Positions 18,020 to 25,960 of a DNA stretch of 64,000 nucleotides are shown here, piece after piece. The position numbers and the translations under genes are program-made. The DNA is from Actinomycetota bacterium (GTDB lineage Bacteria; Actinomycetota; Acidimicrobiia; Acidimicrobiales; CADCSY01): NCBI GenBank assembly GCA_004366205.1, contig SIRW01000022.1, forward strand, positions 1-64,000. Direction: 5' to 3'. The stretch's first letter is position 1, and the number at the start of each line of letters is the position of its first letter. The notes under the pieces are model-generated. The model did no database searches. It worked only from the letters and a program-made list of their open reading frames with translations, and was not told where the DNA came from.

Positions 18020-19333
18020 TCAGGCGAGGGCGGCGGCCTCGGCGAGGGCGAGCCGGCACAGGACGTCGAGGGCGTTCTGGTCCTCCTGGAGGGCCTCGGG
18101 GAGGAGGCGCCAGGCGCCGTCGGCCCGCTGGGCGAGCGCCGGCCGGAACGCCCAGCGGGGGCCGAGGACGGTGACGTCGCCCTTGCGGGCCGCCTGCCAG
18201 GCCACGGCGACGCCGAAGGCGGCGGCGAGCACCCGGTCGGGGTCGGGCTCGTCGCCCCACACCCGGCGCAGGAGCCGGCACGCGGCCACGCCCACCGCCG
18301 CCTCCGTGCGGATCTGGGTGACCCAGGCGTCGGCTTCGCCCTCGAGGCCGGGCGCCTCGCAGCCGGCAGCCGCGTCGAACCACGCCCGGACCGCCGCCAG
18401 CGCCTCGGCCCGGTCCGCCCCTCGAGGGTCGCCGACGGCGGCGGTGAGGGCGGCGACGAGGCGGCGGGGCTCGGCGCCGTCGCAGGCCTCGGCGAAGGTG
18501 CGCAGGGCGCCGGCTTCGGCGGCCCACGCCGCCTCGGGGTCCTCGCCCCGGAGCCACGCGGCCACCGACGCCAGCGGCAGCAGCGAGCAGCGGGGCTGGA
18601 CCATGGGGTTGGCGAGGTAGCCGCTGCACGCCTCGAACAGGCCCGGCTCCCGCCCCCGGAGCGGGCCGGTGAAGAGGCGATCGGCCATCACGGCGTCGTT
18701 GACCGGGTAGTTGTCCCACAGCAGCGGCGCCCGCCCGCCGAGCGCGCCCGCCCGACGCCGGGCCTCGGCCACGGTGATGGCGTCGTTCACCACGGACATC
18801 CCCGTCCAGGCGATGGGGACGTCGCCGGGCACGCCCGCCGCCAGGGCGTCGAGGTAGTCGCTGGCCTCGCAACCGACGTAGTCGGTCGGGACGAGCACCA
18901 ACAGCGCCCGGTCGCCGACGTGGTCCCGCAGCCAGGTGGTGACCTCGGCGTGCGCCTCGCCCAGGCCCGGGCGCCGGGGGATGTCGTCGAGCGCCAGGCA
19001 CACGAACCCCACCCCCACGGCGAGCAGGGCGTCGAGCTTGGCGGCCAGCGCCTGCCGGTCCTCGGGCGAGCCGTAGTCCATGGACAGCCCGGGCGAGACG
19101 GCGAACCCGACCGTGACCGGCGCCTCGGCGACCAGGCGCTCGAAGCCCGCCAGCTCGTCACGGTCGTAGGGCACGCGCCACTCGGCCCGGTGCTTGGGAT
19201 CGTCCTTGGGGGCGTAGAGGTAGTGGGTCATGCCCCGCTCGGCGACGTGGCGGCAGACGAGCAGGCGCTCGTCCCACGACCAGGGCCGTCCGTAGAACCC
19301 CTCGATCACCCCGGCCACCGGCGCACCACCCAT
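18020..19333 (-). CDS. GH84-type beta-N-acetylglucosaminidase (NAGidase/O-GlcNAcase-like)
   Basis: GVIEGFYGRPWSWDERLLVCRHVAERGMTHYLYAPKDDPKHRAEWR, LALDDIP, VPTDYVGCEASDYLDALAAGVPGDVPIAWTGMSVV, LLWDNYPVND. Confidence 0.85.
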   Translation of the reverse strand: MGGAPVAGVIEGFYGRPWSWDERLLVCRHVAERGMTHYLYAPKDDPKHRAEWRVPYDRDELAGFERLVAEAPVTVGFAVSPGLSMDYGSPEDRQALAAKLDALLAVGVGFVCLALDDIPRRPGLGEAHAEVTTWLRDHVGDRALLVLVPTDYVGCEASDYLDALAAGVPGDVPIAWTGMSVVNDAITVAEARRRAGALGGRAPLLWDNYPVNDAVMADRLFTGPLRGREPGLFEACSGYLANPMVQPRCSLLPLASVAAWLRGEDPEAAWAAEAGALRTFAEACDGAEPRRLVAALTAAVGDPRGADRAEALAAVRAWFDAAAGCEAPGLEGEADAWVTQIRTEAAVGVAACRLLRRVWGDEPDPDRVLAAAFGVAVAWQAARKGDVTVLGPRWAFRPALAQRADGAWRLLPEALQEDQNALDVLCRLALAEAAALA

Positions 19334-19355
19334 CGGGGGGTAGGGTACGCCCCCG

Positions 19356-20000
19356 ATGCCGACCCTCTCGGAGGCCGAGTCCAAGGCCCGCCTCGCCGCC
19401 CACGGCGTGCCCGTGCTCGACGAGCGGGTGGCCGGCACCGCCGACGAGGCCGTCGGCGCCGCCCACGAGCTGGGCTTCCCGGTCGTCGCCAAGCTGTGCG
19501 GCGACGCCATCGCCCACAAGACCGAGCGGGGCCTGGTGCGCCTCAACCTCGGCGACGGCGAGGCGGTGCGCTCCGCGGCGACCGACCTGCTCGCCGCCGC
19601 CCGCCCCGAGGACGGCGCCGTCGGCGTGCTCGTCGCGCCGCAGGTGCGGGCCACCCGGGAGCTGATCGCCGGCCTCAACCTCGACCCGCAGTTCGGGTTG
19701 ACCGTGATGCTCGGCATCGGCGGGGTGCTCGCCGAGGCGCTGGGCGACGTGGCGTTCCGGCTGGTGCCGCTGACGCGCACCGACGCCGAGGAGATGCTCG
19801 ACGACCTCGCCACCCAGGCCCTGCTCGGCGCCTTCCGGGGTGAACCTCCAGTCGACCGTGAGGCCGTGGTCGACGTGCTGCTGGGTCTCGCCGGCCTGGC
19901 CGAGGCGGACCCGAGCGTGCGGTCGGTCGACCTCAACCCGCTGATGATCGTCGAGGGGCGGCCCGTCGCCGTCGACGCCCTCGTCGAGGTGGCGCCGTGA
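19356..20000 (+). CDS. ATP-grasp subunit, ADP-forming acetyl/acyl-CoA synthetase (beta-like)
   Basis: LSEAESKARLAAHGVPV, GFPVVAKLCGDAIAHKTERGLVRLNLGD, SVDLNPLMIVEGRPVAVDALVEV. Confidence 0.88.
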   Translation: MPTLSEAESKARLAAHGVPVLDERVAGTADEAVGAAHELGFPVVAKLCGDAIAHKTERGLVRLNLGDGEAVRSAATDLLAAARPEDGAVGVLVAPQVRATRELIAGLNLDPQFGLTVMLGIGGVLAEALGDVAFRLVPLTRTDAEEMLDDLATQALLGAFRGEPPVDREAVVDVLLGLAGLAEADPSVRSVDLNPLMIVEGRPVAVDALVEVAP

Positions 20001-21469
20001 CGGTGCCCGACCGGTCCGGCTTCGAGGCGCTGTTCGCCCCCCGGGGGGTGATCGTGGCCGGCGCCTCGACGCATCCGGGCAAGTTCGGGTTCGTGGCGCT
20101 CCACAACATCCTGCGCAACGGCTACCCCGGCAAGGTGTTCGCCACGAACCGCGAGGGCGGCGAGGTGCTCGGCGTGCCGTGCGCCACCTCGATCGACGAC
20201 CTGCCCGACGGCGAGGCCGACCTCGTCTTCGTGTGCACGCCCGCGGGCGCGAACCCCGACCTGCTGCGCGCCTGCGCGAAGAAGGGCGTGCGAGCCGCCT
20301 TCGTCACCTCGGCCGGCTACGGCGAGGCGGGCGAGGAGGGCAGGCGGGCCGAGGCCGACCTGGTCGCCCTCGCCGGTGAGCTGGGGATGCTGCTCGCCGG
20401 GCCCAACGGTCAGGGCGTCGTGTCGACGCCGGCGTCGCTGTGCGCCCAGATCGTGGCGCCGTACCCGCCGGCGGGGCGCATCGGCATCGCCAGCCAGTCG
20501 GGCAACTTCGTGTCCAGCTTCATGAACTACGCCGTGCAGACCGGCGTGGGGGTGAGCCGGGCCGTGTCGGCGGGCAACGCCGCGGCCACGACCGTGCCGG
20601 ACTACCTCGACTTCTACGCCGAGGACCCCGAGACCGCCGTCGGGCTCGCCTACGTGGAGAGCATCCCCGACGGGCGGGCCTTCTACGAGCGGGTGAAGGG
20701 CGTCGTCGAGCGCAAGCCGCTCGTGGTGCTGAAGGGGGGCGCCACGGCCGGCGGGCAGCAGGCGGCGGCGTCGCACACGGGGGCGCTGGCCACCGACGAC
20801 CGCCTGTTCGACGGGATGTGCCGGCAGGCCGGCGTCACCCGCGCCGCGACGGTGGAGGAGGCCTTCGAGGCCGCGGCCACGTTCGCGACCCAGCCGCTCC
20901 CCAAGGGGCCGAGGACCGTGGTCGTCACGACGGCCGGGGGCTGGGGCGTCGTCACCGCGGACGCCATCACCCGCAGCTCGCTCGAGCTGGCGCCCCTGCC
21001 GGACGACCTGCGGGCCGCGATCGACCAGAAGCTGCCGCCCCGGTGGAGCCGCAACAACCCCATCGATCTCGCCGGCGGCGAGACCCGGGACACGATCCCC
21101 GAGGTCCTCGAGCTCGTCGCGAGCCACCCCGACGTCGACGCTGTGATCTACCTGGGGCTCGGCATCCAGTCGAACCAGGCCCGCACGATGCGCACCGGCC
21201 CCTACTACCCGGATCACGGCCTCGAGCGGATCGTCGACTTCCACGAGCGCCAGGACCGGCGCTACGCCGAAGCGGCGGCCGCCGTGTCCGAGGCGACGGG
21301 CAAGCCTGTGCTCACCGCCACCGAGCTGGCCGTGGCCATGCCCGACAACCCCGGGCCCGCCGCCGTCCGGGAGAGCGGGCGGCTCTGCTACGCCGCCTCC
21401 AACCGGGCCGTCACGGCCCTCGATCACCTGTGGCGGCACGCCCGCTGGCGCCAGCGTCGCGGCCTCTGA
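19997..21469 (+). CDS. CoA-binding/ligase subunit, ADP-forming acetyl/acyl-CoA synthetase (alpha-like)
   Basis: FAPRGVIVAGASTHPGKFGFVALHNIL, LLAGPNGQGVVSTPASLCAQI, SHTGALATDDRLFDGMCRQAGV; 4-bp overlap with the upstream gene. Confidence 0.88.
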   Translation: MTVPDRSGFEALFAPRGVIVAGASTHPGKFGFVALHNILRNGYPGKVFATNREGGEVLGVPCATSIDDLPDGEADLVFVCTPAGANPDLLRACAKKGVRAAFVTSAGYGEAGEEGRRAEADLVALAGELGMLLAGPNGQGVVSTPASLCAQIVAPYPPAGRIGIASQSGNFVSSFMNYAVQTGVGVSRAVSAGNAAATTVPDYLDFYAEDPETAVGLAYVESIPDGRAFYERVKGVVERKPLVVLKGGATAGGQQAAASHTGALATDDRLFDGMCRQAGVTRAATVEEAFEAAATFATQPLPKGPRTVVVTTAGGWGVVTADAITRSSLELAPLPDDLRAAIDQKLPPRWSRNNPIDLAGGETRDTIPEVLELVASHPDVDAVIYLGLGIQSNQARTMRTGPYYPDHGLERIVDFHERQDRRYAEAAAAVSEATGKPVLTATELAVAMPDNPGPAAVRESGRLCYAASNRAVTALDHLWRHARWRQRRGL

Positions 21470-21560
21470 CCGCCACGCCGGGGCCGGCACCCGCCCCGCC
21501 GCCTCCCCGTGCGCGCCCCGCCCACCCCGACCCATCAGCCCCGCTCACCCACCCGTCCGG

Positions 21561-21613
21561 TTCTGGGTGGGCACCGGTCCAGCATCGCGAGACCACAGCC
21601 CCCCAGAACGGGG
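21561..21613. repeat. Solo hairpin element related to the 28856-29094 array unit
   Basis: TTCTGGGTGGGCACCGGTCCAGCATCGCGAGACCACAGCCCCCCAGAACGGGG: 53 nt, same length as the array unit, sharing TTCTGGGT..., a central CATCG at the same offset, and ...CCAGAACGGGG. Confidence 0.6.
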
Positions 21614-22497
21614 TGGTGCTGCGGGCGGTGGCGGCGGTCGCGCTGGCCGTGGCGATGGTCGCGGCGGGTGCGCCGGGGGCGGCCGGCCAGGGAGCCGGGG
21701 CGACCGGCGGGGCGGGCGTGCCCCGGCCCGACGCGCCCGTGCTGACGGCGCGCCGGCTACCGGGCGCCCTGGTGGCGCCGATGGCGGAGTCCCGGCTGGT
21801 CGAGTCGCTCTCGCAGGTGCTCGCCACCGGCCCGCCCGCCACCTGCCTCATCGTGGGGTCGGGACGGGACCGGATCGTCGAGCACCGGGCGCACGAGGCC
21901 CTCGTCCCCGCCTCGGCCATCAAGCTCGTGACCGCCTTCGCAGCCCTGCGCCGGGCCGGCGGCGAGTCCGACCCGGCGGTGGCCGCCGACGTCCGGCGCG
22001 CCCTCGCCGACAGCGGCAACGACGCCGCGACCCGCCTCCTCGCCGCGGCCGGCGGAGGCGACGCCGCGGTGGCGGCCCTCGCCGAGGCCGGGCTCCCCGC
22101 CGCCGGCGTCGTGGTGACCGACGGCACCGGCCTCGACCGCGGGAACCGGGCGACGTGCGCGGCCATCCAGGCGATCCTCGAGGCCGGGCGGGGCGGCGCC
22201 CTCGACGAAGGCCTCGCCGTGGCCGGCGAGACCGGGACGCTGCGGACCCGGTTCGTCGGGACACCCGTCGAGGGGCGCCTGCGCGCCAAGACGGGCTCGA
22301 TCCGGGGCGTGGTCGCCCTCGCCGGGCACGCCGGGACGCGCACCGGGGGCCGCCTCACGTTCACCCTGCTCGCCAACGGGATCCCCGACCTCGCCGCCGG
22401 GGAGCGCCTCCAGGAGCGCCTCGCCACCGTCCTCGTCGCCCACCCGGACCTGCCCGACCTCGACCTGATCGGCCCGCGGGGCTACCGATGGCGATGA
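21613..22497 (+). CDS. Compact D-alanyl-D-alanine carboxypeptidase/PBP4-like (S13) serine hydrolase, secreted
   Basis: Signal-like VLRAVAAVALAVAMVAAGAPGAAG; catalytic motifs SAIK (SxxK), SGN (SxN) and KTG in LRAKTGSIRGVVALAGH. Confidence 0.8.
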   Translation: MVLRAVAAVALAVAMVAAGAPGAAGQGAGATGGAGVPRPDAPVLTARRLPGALVAPMAESRLVESLSQVLATGPPATCLIVGSGRDRIVEHRAHEALVPASAIKLVTAFAALRRAGGESDPAVAADVRRALADSGNDAATRLLAAAGGGDAAVAALAEAGLPAAGVVVTDGTGLDRGNRATCAAIQAILEAGRGGALDEGLAVAGETGTLRTRFVGTPVEGRLRAKTGSIRGVVALAGHAGTRTGGRLTFTLLANGIPDLAAGERLQERLATVLVAHPDLPDLDLIGPRGYRWR

Positions 22498-23138
22498 CCG
22501 GGAGCGCCCTGGACCCCGACGCCCGGCCCCAGGCCCTTCCCATGTTCCCGCTCGGGACGGTGCTCCTGCCCGGCGCCACCCTGCCCCTGCACGTGTTCGA
22601 GCCCCGCTACCGGGCCCTCGTGCAGGACTGCCTCGCCGGCGACCGGTCGTTCGGGGTCGTGCTGATCGAGCGGGGGAGCGAGGTCGGCGGTGGCGACGTG
22701 CGCAGCGGCGTGGGGTGCCGGGCGGTCATCCTGGCCGCCGACGAGCTCCCCGACGGCCGGTGGGTGCTCGCCGCCCTTGGGACCGACCGCATCCGGGTGA
22801 CCCGCTGGCTGCCCGACGACCCCTACCCCCGGGCCGAGGTCGAGCCGTGGCCCGACGACGTCGACCCGCCGCCGCTCACGGTCGGGGACGTGGCGGCCCG
22901 CCTCACCCGCGTGCTGGCCCTGACGGCCGAGCTGGGCCACGACGTGCCCGAGGTGCCGGACCTCGGCGCCGCCGACGACGTCACGGCCTCCTACGTGCTC
23001 GCCGCCCTCGCCCCGCTTGGGCCCCTCGACCGCCAGCACCTGCTGGCCGCCGCCGGTCCGGCGGCCCGCCTCGGGCGGCTCGCCGAGCTCCTCGACGACG
23101 AGGCCGCCTTCCTTGCACGGCGACTGGCCCAAGGGTAG
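22488..23138 (+). CDS. LON peptidase substrate-binding-domain protein
   Basis: LPMFPLGTVLLPGATLPLHVFEPRYRALVQDCLAGDRSFGVVLIERGSEVGGGD. Confidence 0.9.
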   Translation: MAMTGSALDPDARPQALPMFPLGTVLLPGATLPLHVFEPRYRALVQDCLAGDRSFGVVLIERGSEVGGGDVRSGVGCRAVILAADELPDGRWVLAALGTDRIRVTRWLPDDPYPRAEVEPWPDDVDPPPLTVGDVAARLTRVLALTAELGHDVPEVPDLGAADDVTASYVLAALAPLGPLDRQHLLAAAGPAARLGRLAELLDDEAAFLARRLAQG

Positions 23139-23193
23139 GAAGTGGCGCCACCGGGTAGCCACCGCCCGACCGTTCCGCCATCCGGGAGCCGCC

Positions 23194-23520
23194 GTGCCCG
23201 AACCCCGCCAGGACGCCGCCAGCCTGCCCGAGCTCGTCACCGAGCTGTGGGAGCTCGTCGTCGCCTACGCCAAGCAGGAGACGATCGAGCCGATCAAGGG
23301 CCTGGGACGCTTCGTGGCGTTCGGGGTGGCGGGCTCGCTCCTGCTCGGCATCGGCCTGGTCATCCTCCTGATCGCCGTGCTGCGCGCCCTGCAGACCGAG
23401 ACGGGCACGACGTTCGAGGGCAACTGGTCGTGGGCGCCGTACCTCATCACCGTCGCCGTGGGCCTGCTGCTCGTCGCCTTCGCCATGGCCGGCACCCGCA
23501 GCAAGGGAGGATCTTCGTGA
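23194..23520 (+). CDS. Membrane protein, phage-holin-family/DUF1469-like
   Basis: Two hydrophobic helices, FGVAGSLLLGIGLVILLIAVLRAL and APYLITVAVGLLLVAFAMAG; GTG start. Confidence 0.7.
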   Translation: MPEPRQDAASLPELVTELWELVVAYAKQETIEPIKGLGRFVAFGVAGSLLLGIGLVILLIAVLRALQTETGTTFEGNWSWAPYLITVAVGLLLVAFAMAGTRSKGGSS

Positions 23521-23735
23521 GCACGGCCGAGCGCACCGAACCCGTCACCCGCGACCAGATCGAGGCCAAGCTGCGCCAGATCCAGGGCAGCGCCGAGTCC
23601 ACCGGCGAGAGCGTGAAGGGCATCGCCGTGGCCGCCGGCGCCACCGTCGTGGTCGGCGTCGTCGTGCTCGCCTACTTCCTCGGCCGGCGCAAGGGGCGGC
23701 GCCGGTCCACCGTCGTCGAGATCCGCCGGGTCTGA
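23517..23735 (+). CDS. Small single-pass membrane protein with basic C-terminus
   Basis: VSTAERTEPVTRDQIEAKLRQIQGSAESTGESVKGIAVAAGATVVVGVVVLAYFLGRRKGRRRSTVVEIRRV; overlaps the upstream stop. Confidence 0.7.
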   Translation: MSTAERTEPVTRDQIEAKLRQIQGSAESTGESVKGIAVAAGATVVVGVVVLAYFLGRRKGRRRSTVVEIRRV

Positions 23736-23756
23736 CGCCCGCCGCCGCGACCGACG

Positions 23757-23972
23757 ATGGCCGGAGGATCGATGCTCAAGAAGCTGACGACGACCGGGGT
23801 CCGCAAAGGCCTGCTCGGCGGCAGCCGGGCGTGGACCGTGGTCGCGGTCGTCGCCGTCGGCGTGCGCCTCCTGGGCCGCCTCGCCCGTTCCGAGCCCGAG
23901 GTCGTCTACTGCGAGGAGCTCGAGCCCGGGCAGTCGCTCCTCATCCGCCACGACGCCGTGAGCGGCGGCTGA
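23757..23972 (+). CDS. Small hypothetical membrane-associated protein
   Basis: MAGGSMLKKLTTTGVRKGLLGGSRAWTVVAVVAVGVRLLGRLARSEPEVVYCEELEPGQSLLIRHDAVSGG. Confidence 0.6.
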   Translation: MAGGSMLKKLTTTGVRKGLLGGSRAWTVVAVVAVGVRLLGRLARSEPEVVYCEELEPGQSLLIRHDAVSGG

Positions 23973-24032
23973 CGCCCGACGCCCGGGCGGAACCGGCGCC
24001 CGGCTGCCCGGATCGGTGCGCGGAGCGCCAAG

Positions 24033-24242
24033 ATGGAGGCGATGAGGGTCACGCTGCGCAACCCCCGCAGGGAGATCGAGCTGCCCGGGCCGATGCGGGT
24101 CCAGCAGCTGCTCGACACGCTCGAGCTGAACCGCGAGTCGGTGCTGGTGATCGACGGCGGCACCCTCGTGCCCGGCGACGCCCTGCTGGCCGACGACGCC
24201 GACGTGGAGATCCGGCCCGTGATCTCGGGGGGCGCAGCGTGA
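24033..24242 (+). CDS. Ubiquitin-like sulfur carrier (MoaD/ThiS/TtuB-like)
   Basis: [66 protein letters not shown]; ThiS/TtuB-like pattern with near-terminal GG; 4-bp overlap with a TtuA-like gene. Confidence 0.82.
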   Translation: MEAMRVTLRNPRREIELPGPMRVQQLLDTLELNRESVLVIDGGTLVPGDALLADDADVEIRPVISGGAA

Positions 24243-25144
24243 AGTGCCGGGTCTGCCGGGAGCCGGCCGTCATCGACATCCGCCGCCACAACGCCAACTT
24301 CTGCGCCGAGCACTTCCTGCGCCACTGCCGCGACCAGGTGCAGAAGGCGATCGAGGGCCACGGCATGCTGACCGAGGGCGACCGCGTGCTCGTGGCGGTC
24401 TCCGGCGGCAAGGACTCGCTCGCCCTCTGGGACTTGCTGCTCGACCTCGGCTACGACGCCGACGGGCTCTACATCGGGCTCGGCATCGGCGAGTACAGCG
24501 ACGAGTCCGGCCGCTGCACCCGGGCCTTCGCCGAGCGCCGGGGCGCCAGGCTCGTCGAGGTCGACCTGCGCACCGAGTACGGCTTCGACATCCCCTCGGG
24601 CAGCCGGGCGGCGCGCCGGGCGCCCTGCTCGGCGTGCGGGCTGTCGAAGCGCCACGTGTTCGACCGGGCCGCCCTCGACGGCGGCTACGACGCCGTGGCC
24701 ACCGGCCACAACCTCGACGACGAGGCCGCCGTGCTGCTCGGCAACGTGCTGCGCTGGCAGACCGAGTACCTGGGCCGGCAGCAGCCCGTGCTCGAGGCCC
24801 GGCCCGGGTTCCCCAGGAAGGTGAAGCCCCTCGTGCGCCTCGGCGAGCGGGAGATGGCGGCCTACTGCGTGCTCCGGGGGATCGACTACATCGTCGAGGA
24901 GTGCCCCATGGCGGCCGGCAACCGCCACATCGGCTACAAGGAGGCGCTCAACGCCATCGAGGAGCGCTCGCCCGGGAGCAAGCACGCGTTCTACTTCGGG
25001 TTCCTCGAGCGGGCCGCGGACCGCTTCACCGCCGAGGCCGAGCAGGACCGCGACGAGCTGCGGCCCTGCGCCACGTGCGGCGCACCCACACCCGGTGAGG
25101 AGTGCGCCTTCTGCCGGCTCGTCGCCCGAGCCACGAGGGACTGA
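24239..25144 (+). CDS. ttuA: TtuA/Ncs6-family tRNA 2-thiolation enzyme
   Basis: N-terminal zinc finger [29 protein letters not shown]-loop [33 protein letters not shown]-terminal zinc finger [16 protein letters not shown]. Confidence 0.87.
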   Translation: MKCRVCREPAVIDIRRHNANFCAEHFLRHCRDQVQKAIEGHGMLTEGDRVLVAVSGGKDSLALWDLLLDLGYDADGLYIGLGIGEYSDESGRCTRAFAERRGARLVEVDLRTEYGFDIPSGSRAARRAPCSACGLSKRHVFDRAALDGGYDAVATGHNLDDEAAVLLGNVLRWQTEYLGRQQPVLEARPGFPRKVKPLVRLGEREMAAYCVLRGIDYIVEECPMAAGNRHIGYKEALNAIEERSPGSKHAFYFGFLERAADRFTAEAEQDRDELRPCATCGAPTPGEECAFCRLVARATRD

Positions 25145-25953
25145 TGGGGCGGCCGCTCGAGCCGGGGGAGCGGGTGCTCCTCGTCGACAGCCGCGGTCGG
25201 CGCTACCTCGTCGAGCTCGCCCCGGGTGGCGAGTTCCACTCGCACACCGGCGTCGTCGACCACGGCGCCCTGATCGGGGTGGAGGAGGGCACGACCGTGC
25301 GTTCCTCCACCGGGGCCCGCTACACGGTGCTGCGACCGAGCCTCGCCGACTTCGTGCTGCGCATGCCCCGTGGCGCCCAGGTCGTCTATCCCAAGGACCT
25401 GGCGCCGATGCTCCTGCTCGCCGACGTGCACCCGGGCTCCCGGGTGCTCGAGGCCGGGGTGGGGTCGGGCGCCCTGTCGCTCGCCCTCCTGCGGGCCGGC
25501 GCCCACGTCGTCGGCTACGAGGTGCGCGACGACTTCGCCGGTCGGGCCCGGGCCAACGTGGCCGCCTTCCTGGGGGAGGCCGCGCTCGACCGGTACCGGG
25601 TCGAGGTGCGGGACGTCTACGAGGGCATCGACGAGCACGACCTCGACGCCGTGCTCCTCGACCTCCCCGAGCCGTGGCAGGTCGTCAAGCACGCCGAGCG
25701 GGCGCTGCGGCGCGGGGGCACGCTCGTGGCCTACACGCCCTCGATCGCCCAGGTGATGGCGCTGCGCGAGGCGCTGGCCGGCAGCGACTTCGAGATGATC
25801 GGCACCCAGGAGCACCTCCTGCGCACCTGGCACGTCGAGGGCCAGGCCGTCCGCCCCGACCACCGCATGGTCGCCCACACCGCCTTCCTCACCCACGCCC
25901 GCCTGCTGGGCCCCGTCCCCGGGGGGCTCAAGGCCCAGGCCCCCCTGCCGTAG
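25144..25953 (+). CDS. trmI: tRNA (adenine-58-N1)-methyltransferase TrmI family
   Basis: GRRYLVELAPGGEFHSHTGVVDHGALIGVEEGTTVRSSTGARYTVLRPSLADFVLRMPRGAQVVYPKDLAPML, VLEAGVGSGALSLAL. Confidence 0.92.
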   Translation: MGRPLEPGERVLLVDSRGRRYLVELAPGGEFHSHTGVVDHGALIGVEEGTTVRSSTGARYTVLRPSLADFVLRMPRGAQVVYPKDLAPMLLLADVHPGSRVLEAGVGSGALSLALLRAGAHVVGYEVRDDFAGRARANVAAFLGEAALDRYRVEVRDVYEGIDEHDLDAVLLDLPEPWQVVKHAERALRRGGTLVAYTPSIAQVMALREALAGSDFEMIGTQEHLLRTWHVEGQAVRPDHRMVAHTAFLTHARLLGPVPGGLKAQAPLP

Positions 25954-25960
25954 GCGCGCC

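Noticed and set aside
19356-21469. Split acyl-CoA synthetase as a novel arrangement
   Set aside because: Separate alpha and beta-like subunits are a known organisation for ADP-forming acyl-CoA synthetases.
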